From Robiginitomaculum sp. (GTDB taxonomy: Bacteria > Pseudomonadota > Alphaproteobacteria > Caulobacterales > Maricaulaceae), in the NCBI GenBank assembly GCA_026993275.1, contig JALWUB010000052.1:1-8848 (forward strand): a DNA stretch of 8,848 nt, read 5' to 3'. This document shows positions 1 through 7,247 of this stretch, one piece after another. Both the position numbers and the translations under genes were made by a program. Under the pieces are notes generated by a model, which worked only from the letters and a program-made list of their open reading frames with translations, was not told the origin of the DNA and ran no database searches. Within the stretch, counting starts at the first letter, position 1; every line of letters starts with the position of its first letter.

Positions 1-172
1 CCGAGCGCGCCATCAGCACCGCATAGCCGAGTGCAAACACCACAGCGAACAGCAACAGCCGCGGCCGGGCCGCCCGCACGGCATCCCTTTGCCCCCCTGA
101 AAGCGAAAAAAGCTCTGCAACGTCAATATGTTCGACGTCCGCCAAAGGCACTGTAACGCGCCCGGAACGCAT
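1..172 (-). CDS. ftsI: Peptidoglycan D,D-transpeptidase FtsI (PBP3), N-terminal fragment
   Basis: Only the first 57 codons are inside the window; the gene runs off the left edge. The start ATG (172-170) shares one base with the ftsL stop in a TGATG junction, which supports translational coupling. The translation has a cytoplasmic N-terminal tail of about 37 residues (MRSGRVTVPLADVEHIDVAE...) with an arginine-rich end. A single hydrophobic segment follows at about residues 39-54 (LLLFAVVFALGYAVLM), as expected for the membrane anchor of this class B penicillin-binding protein. The transpeptidase domain is not visible, so identification rests on the anchor and on position directly after ftsL in a mraZ-rsmH-ftsL cluster. 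By family, FtsI cross-links septal peptidoglycan in the divisome with FtsW. The call is positional, but this gene order is very well conserved. Confidence 0.85.
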   Translation of the reverse strand, partial: MRSGRVTVPLADVEHIDVAELFSLSGGQRDAVRAARPRLLLFAVVFALGYAVLMARS

Positions 173-540
173 CAGTTGTGCGCCGTCCCTGCCGCCACCG
201 GGGACGGCGTGAACCCGGGTCCGGCACCGGTTTCAAGGCGGGCGCTTTGCTGTGGCGCCAGCGCCTTGCGCCAGGCAAAATAGCGCAGTGTCATATCCTG
301 CTCGGGAGCCAGCGGCCGCAAGCCCAGATGCTTGCGGGCCAGCGCCTCCAGCCTCTGCGGGCGCTCCATATAGGCCAGTTCGTCCTCGAGCTGGGCAATG
401 CGCGCGCGCTCGTCGACAATGCCGCGCTGGATCATGGCGATGCGCTGCTGCGCGCTCTGCGCCTCGGTCTTGGCCACATAAAGCGCCATGGCGAGAACGG
501 CGGTGATGGCGACAGCACAGGCGTAAAGCGCGCGGATCAT
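172..540 (-). CDS. ftsL: Cell division protein FtsL
   Basis: A 122-residue small bitopic protein. A short N-terminus (MIRALYA) leads into one membrane segment at about residues 5-22. A periplasmic coiled-coil-like stretch follows (about 24-60, rich in A, Q, E, R and L), then the motif EALARKHLGLRPLAPEQ, typical of FtsL. The tail (about 95-122) is rich in A, P and G and looks disordered. The start ATG overlaps the rsmH stop by four bases (ATGA, 537-540), and the stop overlaps the ftsI start, so translation is probably coupled on both sides. By family, FtsL forms the FtsQLB subcomplex that activates septal wall synthesis by FtsWI. The sequence diverges from enteric FtsL, as is usual; context makes the call secure. 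Confidence 0.9.
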   Translation of the reverse strand: MIRALYACAVAITAVLAMALYVAKTEAQSAQQRIAMIQRGIVDERARIAQLEDELAYMERPQRLEALARKHLGLRPLAPEQDMTLRYFAWRKALAPQQSARLETGAGPGFTPSPVAAGTAHN

Positions 541-1532
541 GATTTTGCTCCCAGAGACTCAAGTGCCGGAATACCGGGAAAAACAGGACGGTCGGCGGCC
601 AGGGCCGGCGCCGCGGTGCGGATGCCAAAGCGCAGGTGCGCCGAGCGGGCGCGCGGATTGGCGGCAATTTCCTCTGCCGTGGGCCTGATGGCCTTGCGCA
701 TCGGCAGGGTGAAGCGCGGCGCAAAGGCCTGCGCCGCCGCGCCGGGCAGATGCCGTGACGGCGCCGCCGGAGGTTCGGCGCGCTGGCGCAGGAACTGCTT
801 GACCATGCGGTCCTCGAGCGAGTGAAACGCCACCACCGCCAGCCGCCCGGCGGGCGCCAGCAGGCGCTCCGCCGCCGCCAGTGCCCGCGCCAGCTCGCCA
901 AGCTCGTCATTGACATAGATGCGCAGCGCCTGAAAGACGCGCGTCGCCGGGTGGATCTTCTGCCAGCCCGCCCCCAGCACCCTGGCCAGCAGGGCCGCCA
1001 GTGCGGCTGTGGTCGTGATCGGCGCACGGGCGCGCTCCTCGACAATCGCGGCCGCTGCCTTGCGCGCATGCTTTTCCTCGCCGAAGGTGCGGAAAATGGC
1101 GCTCAGCCCGGCCGCATCCAGCGTATTGACCGCATCGGCGGCGCTGGGCCCCGCCTTGCCCATGCGCATGTCGAGCGGGCCGTCATGCATGAAGGAGAAG
1201 CCGCGCTGCGGCTGGTCAATCTGCATCGAGGAAACGCCAAGGTCGAGCACCACGCCTTCGGCCTGCGCCCAGCCATGGGCATGGGCGGCCTCTTCCAGGT
1301 TGGAAAATGGCGTCAGCGTAAAGGCAAAGCGCCCGCCAAAGGCGGCCTTCAGGGCTTCGGCGCGCGGCCTGACCGCCGGATCGCGGTCCAGCGCCAGCAC
1401 CTGCACGCCTTCCTGCTCCAGAAACGCCCGGCTGTAGCCGCCAGCGCCAAAGGTGCCATCGACAATGCGCTTGCCCGGCTGCAAGGCAAGGGCGTCGCAG
1501 ACTTCGTGCAGCATGACCGGGACGTGGCTCAC
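537..1532 (-). CDS. rsmH: 16S rRNA (cytosine(1402)-N(4))-methyltransferase RsmH
   Basis: A 331-residue protein, close to the usual 310-330. By family it uses S-adenosylmethionine to methylate N4 of C1402 in 16S rRNA, in the decoding centre. Visible motifs are HVPVMLHEV near the N-terminus, the SAM-binding GTFGAGGYS loop at 26-34, LDRDP at 48-52, VVLDLGVSS at 94-102, and RGFSF...GPLDMRM at 110-124. Further on are HPATRVFQALRIYVNDEL at 194-211 and VAFHSLEDRMVKQF at 234-247. The start is GTG (1532-1530), read as MSHVPVMLHE; it forms a GTGA overlap with the mraZ stop. The gene is also known as mraW. The C-terminal 60 residues are A/P/R-rich and less conserved, as in other members. It lies second in the division operon, between mraZ and ftsL. 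Confidence 0.97.
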   Translation of the reverse strand: MSHVPVMLHEVCDALALQPGKRIVDGTFGAGGYSRAFLEQEGVQVLALDRDPAVRPRAEALKAAFGGRFAFTLTPFSNLEEAAHAHGWAQAEGVVLDLGVSSMQIDQPQRGFSFMHDGPLDMRMGKAGPSAADAVNTLDAAGLSAIFRTFGEEKHARKAAAAIVEERARAPITTTAALAALLARVLGAGWQKIHPATRVFQALRIYVNDELGELARALAAAERLLAPAGRLAVVAFHSLEDRMVKQFLRQRAEPPAAPSRHLPGAAAQAFAPRFTLPMRKAIRPTAEEIAANPRARSAHLRFGIRTAAPALAADRPVFPGIPALESLGAKS

Positions 1533-2053
1533 AGCTTCTTCCCCCTGGCCAGGGCGCGCAAGGACTCGCTGTCGGCCAGCAAGGCGCCCAGATCGGCCCC
1601 GCCGCCCATGCGCTCGGCCTCCGCCGGGTCCTGCAGGCGCTGGGCCAGGCGGGTGCGGATGTCGCGCAGCCGCGCCGCCTGGGTTTCGGCATTCCAGATC
1701 TGGAAATGGGAGTCACAGCCGACAAAGGCGCAGCGCCCCTCAATGCCGGCATGTTCGATGAACTCCCTTGGCAGGGTCACCCGCCCGGTGGAGTCAAAAT
1801 CCAGCCGCCGGATCGAGCCCAGAACCGCCACCTCGAGATCCTTGCGCAATTGGTCATAGCGCGGCAGGTTGGCGATATCGATGCGGTATTGCTGCACAAA
1901 GCGCTCACCGCCGCCTTCCAGATAGCCACCCTCAAAGTGCGGAAACACATAGATCGCATCATAGGGATCATCGCGCAGCGCCTCGCGGTAGCTGGCCGGG
2001 ACCGAAACCCGGTTCTTGGCGTCCACGCCATGCTCTGAAGTCGATAGAAACAC
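1529..2053 (-). CDS. mraZ: Division/cell wall cluster transcriptional repressor MraZ
   Basis: A 174-residue AbrB-fold DNA-binding protein with the expected two MraZ repeats. The first carries DAKNRVSVPA at residues 11-20 and the second DSTGRVTLPRE at about 87-97; the family motif is DxxGRxxxP, and the first repeat has N in place of G. It is somewhat longer than E. coli MraZ (152), the extra being a charged C-terminal tail from about residue 125. The start is GTG (2053-2051), read as MFLSTSEHGV, with a G-rich ribosome-binding site (AAGGGGG) about 11 bases upstream. By family, MraZ represses its own operon by binding phased TGGG repeats; three such repeats lie upstream at 2149-2173. First gene of the mraZ-rsmH-ftsL-ftsI operon. 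Confidence 0.96.
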   Translation of the reverse strand: MFLSTSEHGVDAKNRVSVPASYREALRDDPYDAIYVFPHFEGGYLEGGGERFVQQYRIDIANLPRYDQLRKDLEVAVLGSIRRLDFDSTGRVTLPREFIEHAGIEGRCAFVGCDSHFQIWNAETQAARLRDIRTRLAQRLQDPAEAERMGGGADLGALLADSESLRALARGKKL

Positions 2054-2148
2054 GACCGCGACAACCCCCTTGCCGGTCCCCGGGGGGACCCATAATCAGA
2101 ACTGGAAGGGCTCTGACGGCGCATTCCTGACCTGATCCTGATGCTCTA

Positions 2149-2173
2149 TGGGATAACATGGGAATTGATGGGA
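2149..2173. promoter_or_regulatory. MraZ operator: three TGGGA boxes at 10-bp spacing
   Basis: On the plus strand TGGGA occurs at 2149-2153, 2159-2163 and 2169-2173, each preceded by A and separated by exactly five bases, so all boxes face one side of the helix. Three or four TGGGN repeats with 5-base spacers are the known binding site of MraZ upstream of its own gene. The array begins 96 bases upstream of the mraZ start and reads on the strand opposite to mraZ. The autoregulatory role is inferred from the family. Confidence 0.85.
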
Positions 2174-2192
2174 AACAATGACGATAGTGCAA
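2150..2192 (-). promoter_or_regulatory. Candidate mraZ operon promoter(s)
   Basis: Reading the minus strand, two weak sigma-70-like pairs fit. One is TTGCAC (2192-2187) with ATCAAT (2169-2164); the other is TTGTTT (2178-2173) with TATCCC (2155-2150). Each has a 17-base spacer. Both overlap the TGGGA boxes, so bound MraZ would block RNA polymerase. Neither -10 is a good match, so the exact start site is uncertain. The second would give a leader of about 90 bases. Confidence 0.4.
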
Positions 2193-2360
2193 ATCTTCAG
2201 GCTTTATTTACGCTTTTTCGCCTCTTTTTCAGAACGATAAGAGAACATTTGCGCGCACCGCCTTCCTATCCCAATTCGCCTGCGCCGTGAATCCTGCCTC
2301 TGCAGGGCGGGCGCGGCAGGACCGGGCCTGGGCTCGGCATGTTTGCATTGCTGTTGTGGC

Positions 2361-2391
2361 AAAAATCCCCTTGCCGTTTTCCCCTGGGGAT
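2361..2391 (-). terminator. Candidate Rho-independent terminator upstream of the mraZ promoter
   Basis: Reading the minus strand, ATCCCC (2391-2386) pairs with GGGGAT (2370-2365) across a 15-base loop, and the stem runs directly into a T tract (2365-2361). The stem is short and the loop long, so this is a moderate candidate. It would end a leftward transcript before the mraZ promoter region. Confidence 0.35.
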
Positions 2392-2545
2392 AGCCGGGCC
2401 GTTTGAGATTCTGCAAAGGGCTTTCAGGGGGTGTGTGGGGCGCGCACGGTGGCATCCCTTGCACCGCTGAAGGGCGGCAAGGCTATGCAGGCCTTGATTC
2501 ACAATCTCAGTCGTTCTTTGCAGAGCCCTTGTTGAGAGTCCCGCA
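2361..2545 (-). ncRNA. Candidate structured small RNA of unknown family
   Basis: The segment contains a 9-bp perfect long-range stem, TCTGCAAAG (2410-2418) with CTTTGCAGA (2516-2524). Enclosed in it is a bulged hairpin at 2452-2488 with three helices: GCAT/ATGC, CCTTG/CAAGG and CCGC/GCGG. A second pairing, AAGGGCT with AGCCCTT (on the minus strand), is mutually exclusive with the outer stem, so two folds are possible. On the minus strand it is followed by the terminator-like hairpin at 2361-2391, and a -10-like CATAAT lies near 2555; no good -35 was seen. The length of about 180 bases and the long closing stem recall 6S RNA, but I see no diagnostic sequence. It is not RNase P, tmRNA or SRP RNA by their conserved cores. 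No convincing protein fits here. Confidence 0.25.
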
Positions 2546-2573
2546 CATCCTGATTATGCGCTTGTGTGCAGGG

Positions 2574-2601
2574 GCGGGGACAGGCGCGGACTTGTCCCCG
2601 C
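2574..2601. repeat. Inverted repeat, 9-bp perfect stem
   Basis: GCGGGGACA (2574-2582) is the exact reverse complement of TGTCCCCGC (2593-2601), with a 10-base loop. No T tract follows on either strand, so it is not a standard terminator. Its role is unknown. Confidence 0.7.
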
Positions 2602-2710
2602 ATGTCATGGCTTGCCATGGCCCGAAATGGCTTGTCGCTGGCCAGAACTGGCGCCTTGGTGTCCGAAACTGGCCTGCACATGGCCTGGTGGATGGCCCGC
2701 TCGCGCCCAA

Positions 2711-2742
2711 AAACAGGACATGCAGGCCATGAGCAAGCCATG
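2711..2742 (+). repeat. Direct repeat copy 1 (AAACAGGACATGCA plus CCATG motifs)
   Basis: The 14-mer AAACAGGACATGCA at 2711-2724 recurs exactly at 2956-2969, 245 bases away. In both copies it is followed by two further CCATG motifs at similar spacing (here GGCCATGAGCAAGCCATG). The pair brackets several extragenic palindromes. Confidence 0.7.
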
Positions 2743-2753
2743 CGGCACCCTCA

Positions 2754-2777
2754 CCCCCGGATCAAGTCCGGGAATGA
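2754..2777. repeat. Extragenic palindrome, CCGGATCAAGTCCGG type
   Basis: CCGGA and TCCGG arms around a short loop, followed by GAATGAG. It is the reverse orientation of the unit at 3213-3238 (CCCCGGACTTGATCCGG) and related to the one at 2876-2919. Palindromes of this kind are scattered between genes in many GC-rich alphaproteobacteria. Confidence 0.7.
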
Positions 2778-2875
2778 GGCCGAGACCATGCCGCAGTGCT
2801 CCTCTCCCGCGTCACCCCGGCCCTCGCTTTCGCAAGGGCAGGCTGGCCGGGGCCCATTTTGATGCCTCAAGATGG

Positions 2876-2919
2876 ATTCCGGCCGCAGCCTGCCCCGGAC
2901 CACGATCCGGGGCCGGAAT
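2876..2919. repeat. Extragenic palindrome with nested hairpin
   Basis: Outer arms ATTCCGGCC (2876-2884) and GGCCGGAAT (2911-2919) enclose inner arms CCCCGGA (2893-2899) and TCCGGGG (2906-2912), which share two bases with the outer arm. It forms a long composite hairpin. The inner part matches the family at 2754 and 3213. Confidence 0.75.
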
Positions 2920-2955
2920 GACGATAACGGGGCCGCCTGTGCTCCGTATTCACTC

Positions 2956-2988
2956 AAACAGGACATGCAAACCATGGGCCGGGCCATG
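2956..2988 (+). repeat. Direct repeat copy 2 (AAACAGGACATGCA plus CCATG motifs)
   Basis: Second exact copy of the 14-mer (2956-2969), followed by ACCATGGGCCGGGCCATG, which resembles but does not match the flank of copy 1. The pair could be the ends of a small repeat unit or element. No terminal inverted repeats of a known insertion sequence are visible. Confidence 0.7.
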
Positions 2989-3031
2989 ACGCTCTCCATC
3001 CTGCGACACCGCTCAGGGCATGCCCGGCACC

Positions 3032-3059
3032 CTCATGGTGAGCGTGTCGAACCATGGAG
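3032..3059. repeat. Extragenic palindrome, CTCATGGTGAGC type
   Basis: CTCATGGT (3032-3039) pairs imperfectly with ACCATGGAG (3051-3059) around GAGCGTGTCGA. From memory, the motif pairing CATGGTGAGC with TGTCGAACCATG is a frequent intergenic repeat in sphingomonads and related alphaproteobacteria; I could not verify this here. Confidence 0.65.
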
Positions 3060-3090
3060 AGTGCGCAGCCCTTGCCGCCAGCACGGCCTT

Positions 3091-3128
3091 TCCCCCTGCG
3101 CAGCGGGGGAGGTGGGCGCGCAGCGCCC
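3091..3128. repeat. Tandem G/C hairpins in the repeat cluster
   Basis: TCCCCC (3091-3096) pairs with GGGGGA (3105-3110) around TGCGCAGC. Directly after it, GGGCGC (3114-3119) pairs with GCGCCC (3123-3128). Two adjacent stems like these form a common extragenic repeat type. No coding role is visible. Confidence 0.6.
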
Positions 3129-3155
3129 GGAGGGGGCGGGGCATGGCCGCTCCGC

Positions 3156-3177
3156 CTTCCCCCGCAAGCGGGAGAAG
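3156..3177. repeat. Short hairpin in the repeat cluster
   Basis: CTTC-C-CCCGC (3156-3165) pairs with GCGGG-A-GAAG (3168-3177), with one C/A mismatch and an AA loop. It is adjacent to the tandem hairpins at 3091-3128 and may be a degenerate copy of the same type. Confidence 0.55.
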
Positions 3178-3197
3178 AGATAGCGCTCATTCCTCAA

Positions 3198-3246
3198 CTT
3201 CGCTCAAAGCCTGCCCCGGACTTGATCCGGAAGTGAGGGAGCGAAG
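3198..3246. repeat. Nested palindrome just downstream of the DUF2147 gene
   Basis: Outer arms CTTCGCTC (3198-3205) and GAGCGAAG (3239-3246) are exact reverse complements. Inside lies CCGGA-CTTGA-TCCGG (3216-3230), the family seen at 2754 and 2876. It sits 13-61 bases after the stop of the leftward DUF2147 gene. It could act as a 3' hairpin for that transcript, though no T tract follows. Confidence 0.6.
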
Positions 3247-3258
3247 ACCCGGGGTCCG

Positions 3259-3675
3259 CTATTCAGATGCCGGCTGTTCGGGCGCCCGCGGCCAGGTTTC
3301 CGAGCGGCACATGATGCCCATCATGCAGCCCGACATCTTGACCGTGTTGTCATCCAGCACGGTGACATAGCCCTGATAGATGCCGCCGCCCTTGGGGTCA
3401 TACATCTTGCCCTTCCAGCGGTGGTCGTCCTTCTTGACCAGGTCGAACAGCATGTTGACGCCGACCACCGGGCCGCCGGTCTTCTTGTCCACGCCTTCGC
3501 CGGAAATCACCTTGCCGCAAAGCTTGTCTTCGCACTTGTAGAACTGCACCACCCAGCCTTCGGATGGCCGCGACCAGTTGCCCAGCGCCTTGTCGGCCAG
3601 ATCGGCCCAGGCCGGCGCGGCGCCAAGAACGCCAAGCGCAAATGTTCCGGCCAGCAAAATGGATTTGAGTTTCAT
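3259..3675 (-). CDS. Secreted DUF2147 family protein
   Basis: A 138-residue protein with a clear signal peptide: lysines at 2 and 4, hydrophobic core about 5-20, likely cleavage after AWA (residue 24). The mature part has the DUF2147 pattern: LGNWSRPSEGW near its start, FYKCEDKLCGKVI (45-57), W-x-G-K-x-YDPKGGGIYQGYV (87-103), and SGCMMGIMCRSETW (115-128). Four cysteines (48, 53, 117, 123) could form two disulphides in the periplasm. The start at 3675 is chosen over an upstream ATG at 3741 because GGGGAGGAC sits 5 bases before it and the signal peptide follows directly; the upstream extension is Arg/Pro-rich and non-hydrophobic. The domain has no established biochemical function that I know of. 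It stands alone, with repeats downstream and about 110 noncoding bases on its other side. Confidence 0.9.
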   Translation of the reverse strand: MKLKSILLAGTFALGVLGAAPAWADLADKALGNWSRPSEGWVVQFYKCEDKLCGKVISGEGVDKKTGGPVVGVNMLFDLVKKDDHRWKGKMYDPKGGGIYQGYVTVLDDNTVKMSGCMMGIMCRSETWPRAPEQPASE

Positions 3676-3851
3676 ATTATGTCCTCCCCGACATGTTGAT
3701 GCGGGCGCCCGTCTGCGCGGACGCCCCTTTATTCCTAGCATCTAATATAAGAAAACTCAAATATGCACCCGGCCTGCGCGGGAGCAAACCGGAGGATGAG
3801 CCGACCTGAAGGGGGGCAAGCCGCGCCCGCCCATGAATCGGGCGCCCGGCA
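3676..3851 (-). promoter_or_regulatory. Upstream region of the DUF2147 gene
   Basis: It holds an AT-rich patch at about 3729-3764 in otherwise GC-rich DNA, with weak promoter-like words on the minus strand (TTGAGT then, 17 bases later, TAGGAA; also TATATT). A hairpin (CGTC/GACG with flanking G/C runs, about 3701-3726) lies in the predicted leader. The promoter is probably here, but its exact position is unclear. Confidence 0.3.
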
Positions 3852-4178
3852 TCAGGCAATGCCGAGAAACACCAGCAGAGCCCGTTCAAGCCGGGTCATG
3901 TCCGGCGAGGCAAGACGGCCAATCCGTTTGCCAAGCCTGGCCTTGCGCACCGTGGTGATCTTGTCCACCATCAGGCGGGAAGGTTTTTCAAGACCATTGC
4001 GCTCATCAGGGTCAACCGTCAGGCGCAAAAGCGGTGCATCGGTTTCATCACTGGTAAAGACGCAAATGGTAATTGAAGCCGTGGCATCAAACCGGTCGTC
4101 CTGAATGATGACCGCCGGACGCGGCTTGCCCGCATAGCTGCGCCCGGCAGAAACGGTCCATATCTCGCCGCGCTTCAT
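3852..4178 (-). CDS. Type II toxin, MazF/PemK family (predicted endoribonuclease)
   Basis: A 108-residue protein of normal MazF/PemK length. The N-terminal motif MKRGEIWTVS begins at the first residue, and KPRPAVIIQDD at 18-28 carries the conserved arginine (R20) of the active site. A second active-site-like FTSDET follows at 41-46. The segment KPSRLMVDKITTVRKARLG at 65-83 is a typical late motif of the family, with the conserved DK-T core. By family it cleaves single-stranded RNA at short motifs and arrests growth when free of antitoxin. The ATG overlaps the antitoxin stop by four bases (4175-4178), as expected for a coupled toxin-antitoxin operon. Both ends look intact, so the toxin is probably functional; cleavage specificity cannot be read from sequence. 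Confidence 0.93.
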   Translation of the reverse strand: MKRGEIWTVSAGRSYAGKPRPAVIIQDDRFDATASITICVFTSDETDAPLLRLTVDPDERNGLEKPSRLMVDKITTVRKARLGKRIGRLASPDMTRLERALLVFLGIA

Positions 4179-4399
4179 GGATCGCCAGGGTCTGAAACCG
4201 CATCAATGAAGTCCTGATCACGGGCCTCATGAGGCGAGCGGGCAACGGCCAGGGACTGGCAATGCGCCTGCCTGGCAAAGCGCGCCGAGCGGGTGTCAGG
4301 CACCCAGATCTGGAGGGGGCGCAGACCCTGGGCCCGCAACCGTTCGCGATGCGCCCGCACTTTTGCCGCAGACGAGGTTTTCCCGGATGATACAGCCAT
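4175..4399 (-). CDS. MazE-like antitoxin, DUF3018 family
   Basis: A 74-residue protein with the hallmark block VRAHRERLRAQGLRPLQIWVPDTRS (residues 14-38), then a weaker Q-SLAVARSPHEARDQDFIDA stretch (48-67). This block defines the DUF3018/antitoxin MazE-like family, found almost always before a mazF gene. By family it binds and neutralises the toxin and represses the operon. The start is placed at ATG 4399, with GGAG 7 bases upstream; a TTG at 4405 in the same frame is too close to that site. The acidic C-terminus (DAVSDPGDP) is likely the toxin-contacting end, by analogy with other antitoxins. The stop overlaps the toxin start, giving antitoxin-first order. Confidence 0.9.
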   Translation of the reverse strand: MAVSSGKTSSAAKVRAHRERLRAQGLRPLQIWVPDTRSARFARQAHCQSLAVARSPHEARDQDFIDAVSDPGDP

Positions 4400-4415
4400 G
4401 GCCAATCTCCATAGT

Positions 4416-4448
4416 GGTTACATGTAACCTACATTATCGGCCAGTCAA
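4416..4448 (-). promoter_or_regulatory. Toxin-antitoxin operon promoter with perfect palindromic operator
   Basis: GGTTACATGTAACC at 4416-4429 is a perfect 14-bp palindrome, 17 bases before the antitoxin start. On the minus strand a -35-like TTGACT (4448-4443) and a -10-like GATAAT (4438-4433) lie just upstream; they are not spaced as one pair. With TTGACT, a 16-base spacer puts the -10 inside the palindrome (TACATG). Either way an antitoxin bound here would block transcription, as expected for autoregulation. Confidence 0.55.
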
Positions 4449-4472
4449 AGGCAAGGCTGGACATTCTTTTTG

Positions 4473-4481
4473 ATGTAACCT
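4473..4481 (+). repeat. Second operator half-site (ATGTAACCT)
   Basis: ATGTAACCT at 4473-4481 repeats the half-site plus one base at 4422-4430, with a centre-to-centre distance of 51 bases, close to five helical turns. It may be an auxiliary binding site for the antitoxin complex. This is inferred from identity and spacing only. Confidence 0.45.
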
Positions 4482-4505
4482 CAAAATGGCTAGCTTCCGG
4501 TGAAA

Positions 4506-7086
<2,581 letters not shown>

Positions 7087-7247
7087 GCGCCAAGCTTGTG
7101 CCGTGCGCGGGCAAAGGTCAAGGCGCCCGGCGCTGGCCGCGGGAGCGCTTCAGACCCGCTTAAGGGTAACAAAGACTGAATCCCCCGGCCACAATTTTAG
7201 CCCCTCCGGCACCGCTTTCTTGACGCCTGTCTGGTAGTTTCAGGCGC
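7087..7247. promoter_or_regulatory. Divergent intergenic region between the LysR gene and the secreted-protein gene
   Basis: These 161 bases must carry the promoters of both divergent genes. A GANTC site is at 7178-7182, and a -35-like TTGACG lies at 7220-7225, but no matching -10 is clear on either strand. The LysR protein may bind here; no sharp palindrome was found. Confidence 0.3.

Larger units (their letters stand above)
2054..3258. other. Long intergenic region without a convincing gene
   Basis: About 1.2 kb separates mraZ from the DUF2147 gene. Open frames exist on both strands, but their translations look like random G/C-rich codons: they have no domain, no clear ribosome-binding site, and run across hairpins. 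The content is the mraZ promoter and operator (about 2149-2192), a possible small RNA (2361-2545), a strong inverted repeat at 2574-2601, phased TGGC motifs (2608-2696), and a cluster of extragenic palindromes (2711-3246). Confidence 0.7.

Noticed and set aside
822..1859. Open frame of 345 codons on the plus strand opposite rsmH and mraZ
   Set aside because: It is a shadow of the rsmH/mraZ coding strand, with no domain or ribosome-binding site.
2403..3183. Several overlapping open frames of 60-140 codons in the intergenic region
   Set aside because: They run through hairpins and repeats, lack ribosome-binding sites, and overlap on both strands with no coding pattern.
2711..3250. CRISPR array or complete insertion sequence in the repeat cluster
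   Set aside because: The repeats are of different families, not regularly spaced with unique spacers. There is no transposase frame and no clear terminal inverted repeats.
2054..3258. RNase P RNA, tmRNA or SRP RNA upstream of mraZ
   Set aside because: The conserved cores (for example GAGGAAAGTCC of RNase P, or the GGTC-GGAAGGAAGCAGCC apex of SRP RNA) were not found on either strand.
3676..3741. Upstream ATG (3741) as the DUF2147 start
   Set aside because: The added 22 residues are Arg/Pro-rich and would block a normal signal peptide. ATG 3675 has an excellent ribosome-binding site.
4399..4405. TTG at 4405 as the antitoxin start
   Set aside because: It leaves only one or two bases after the GGAGA ribosome-binding site, while ATG 4399 has seven bases after GGAG.
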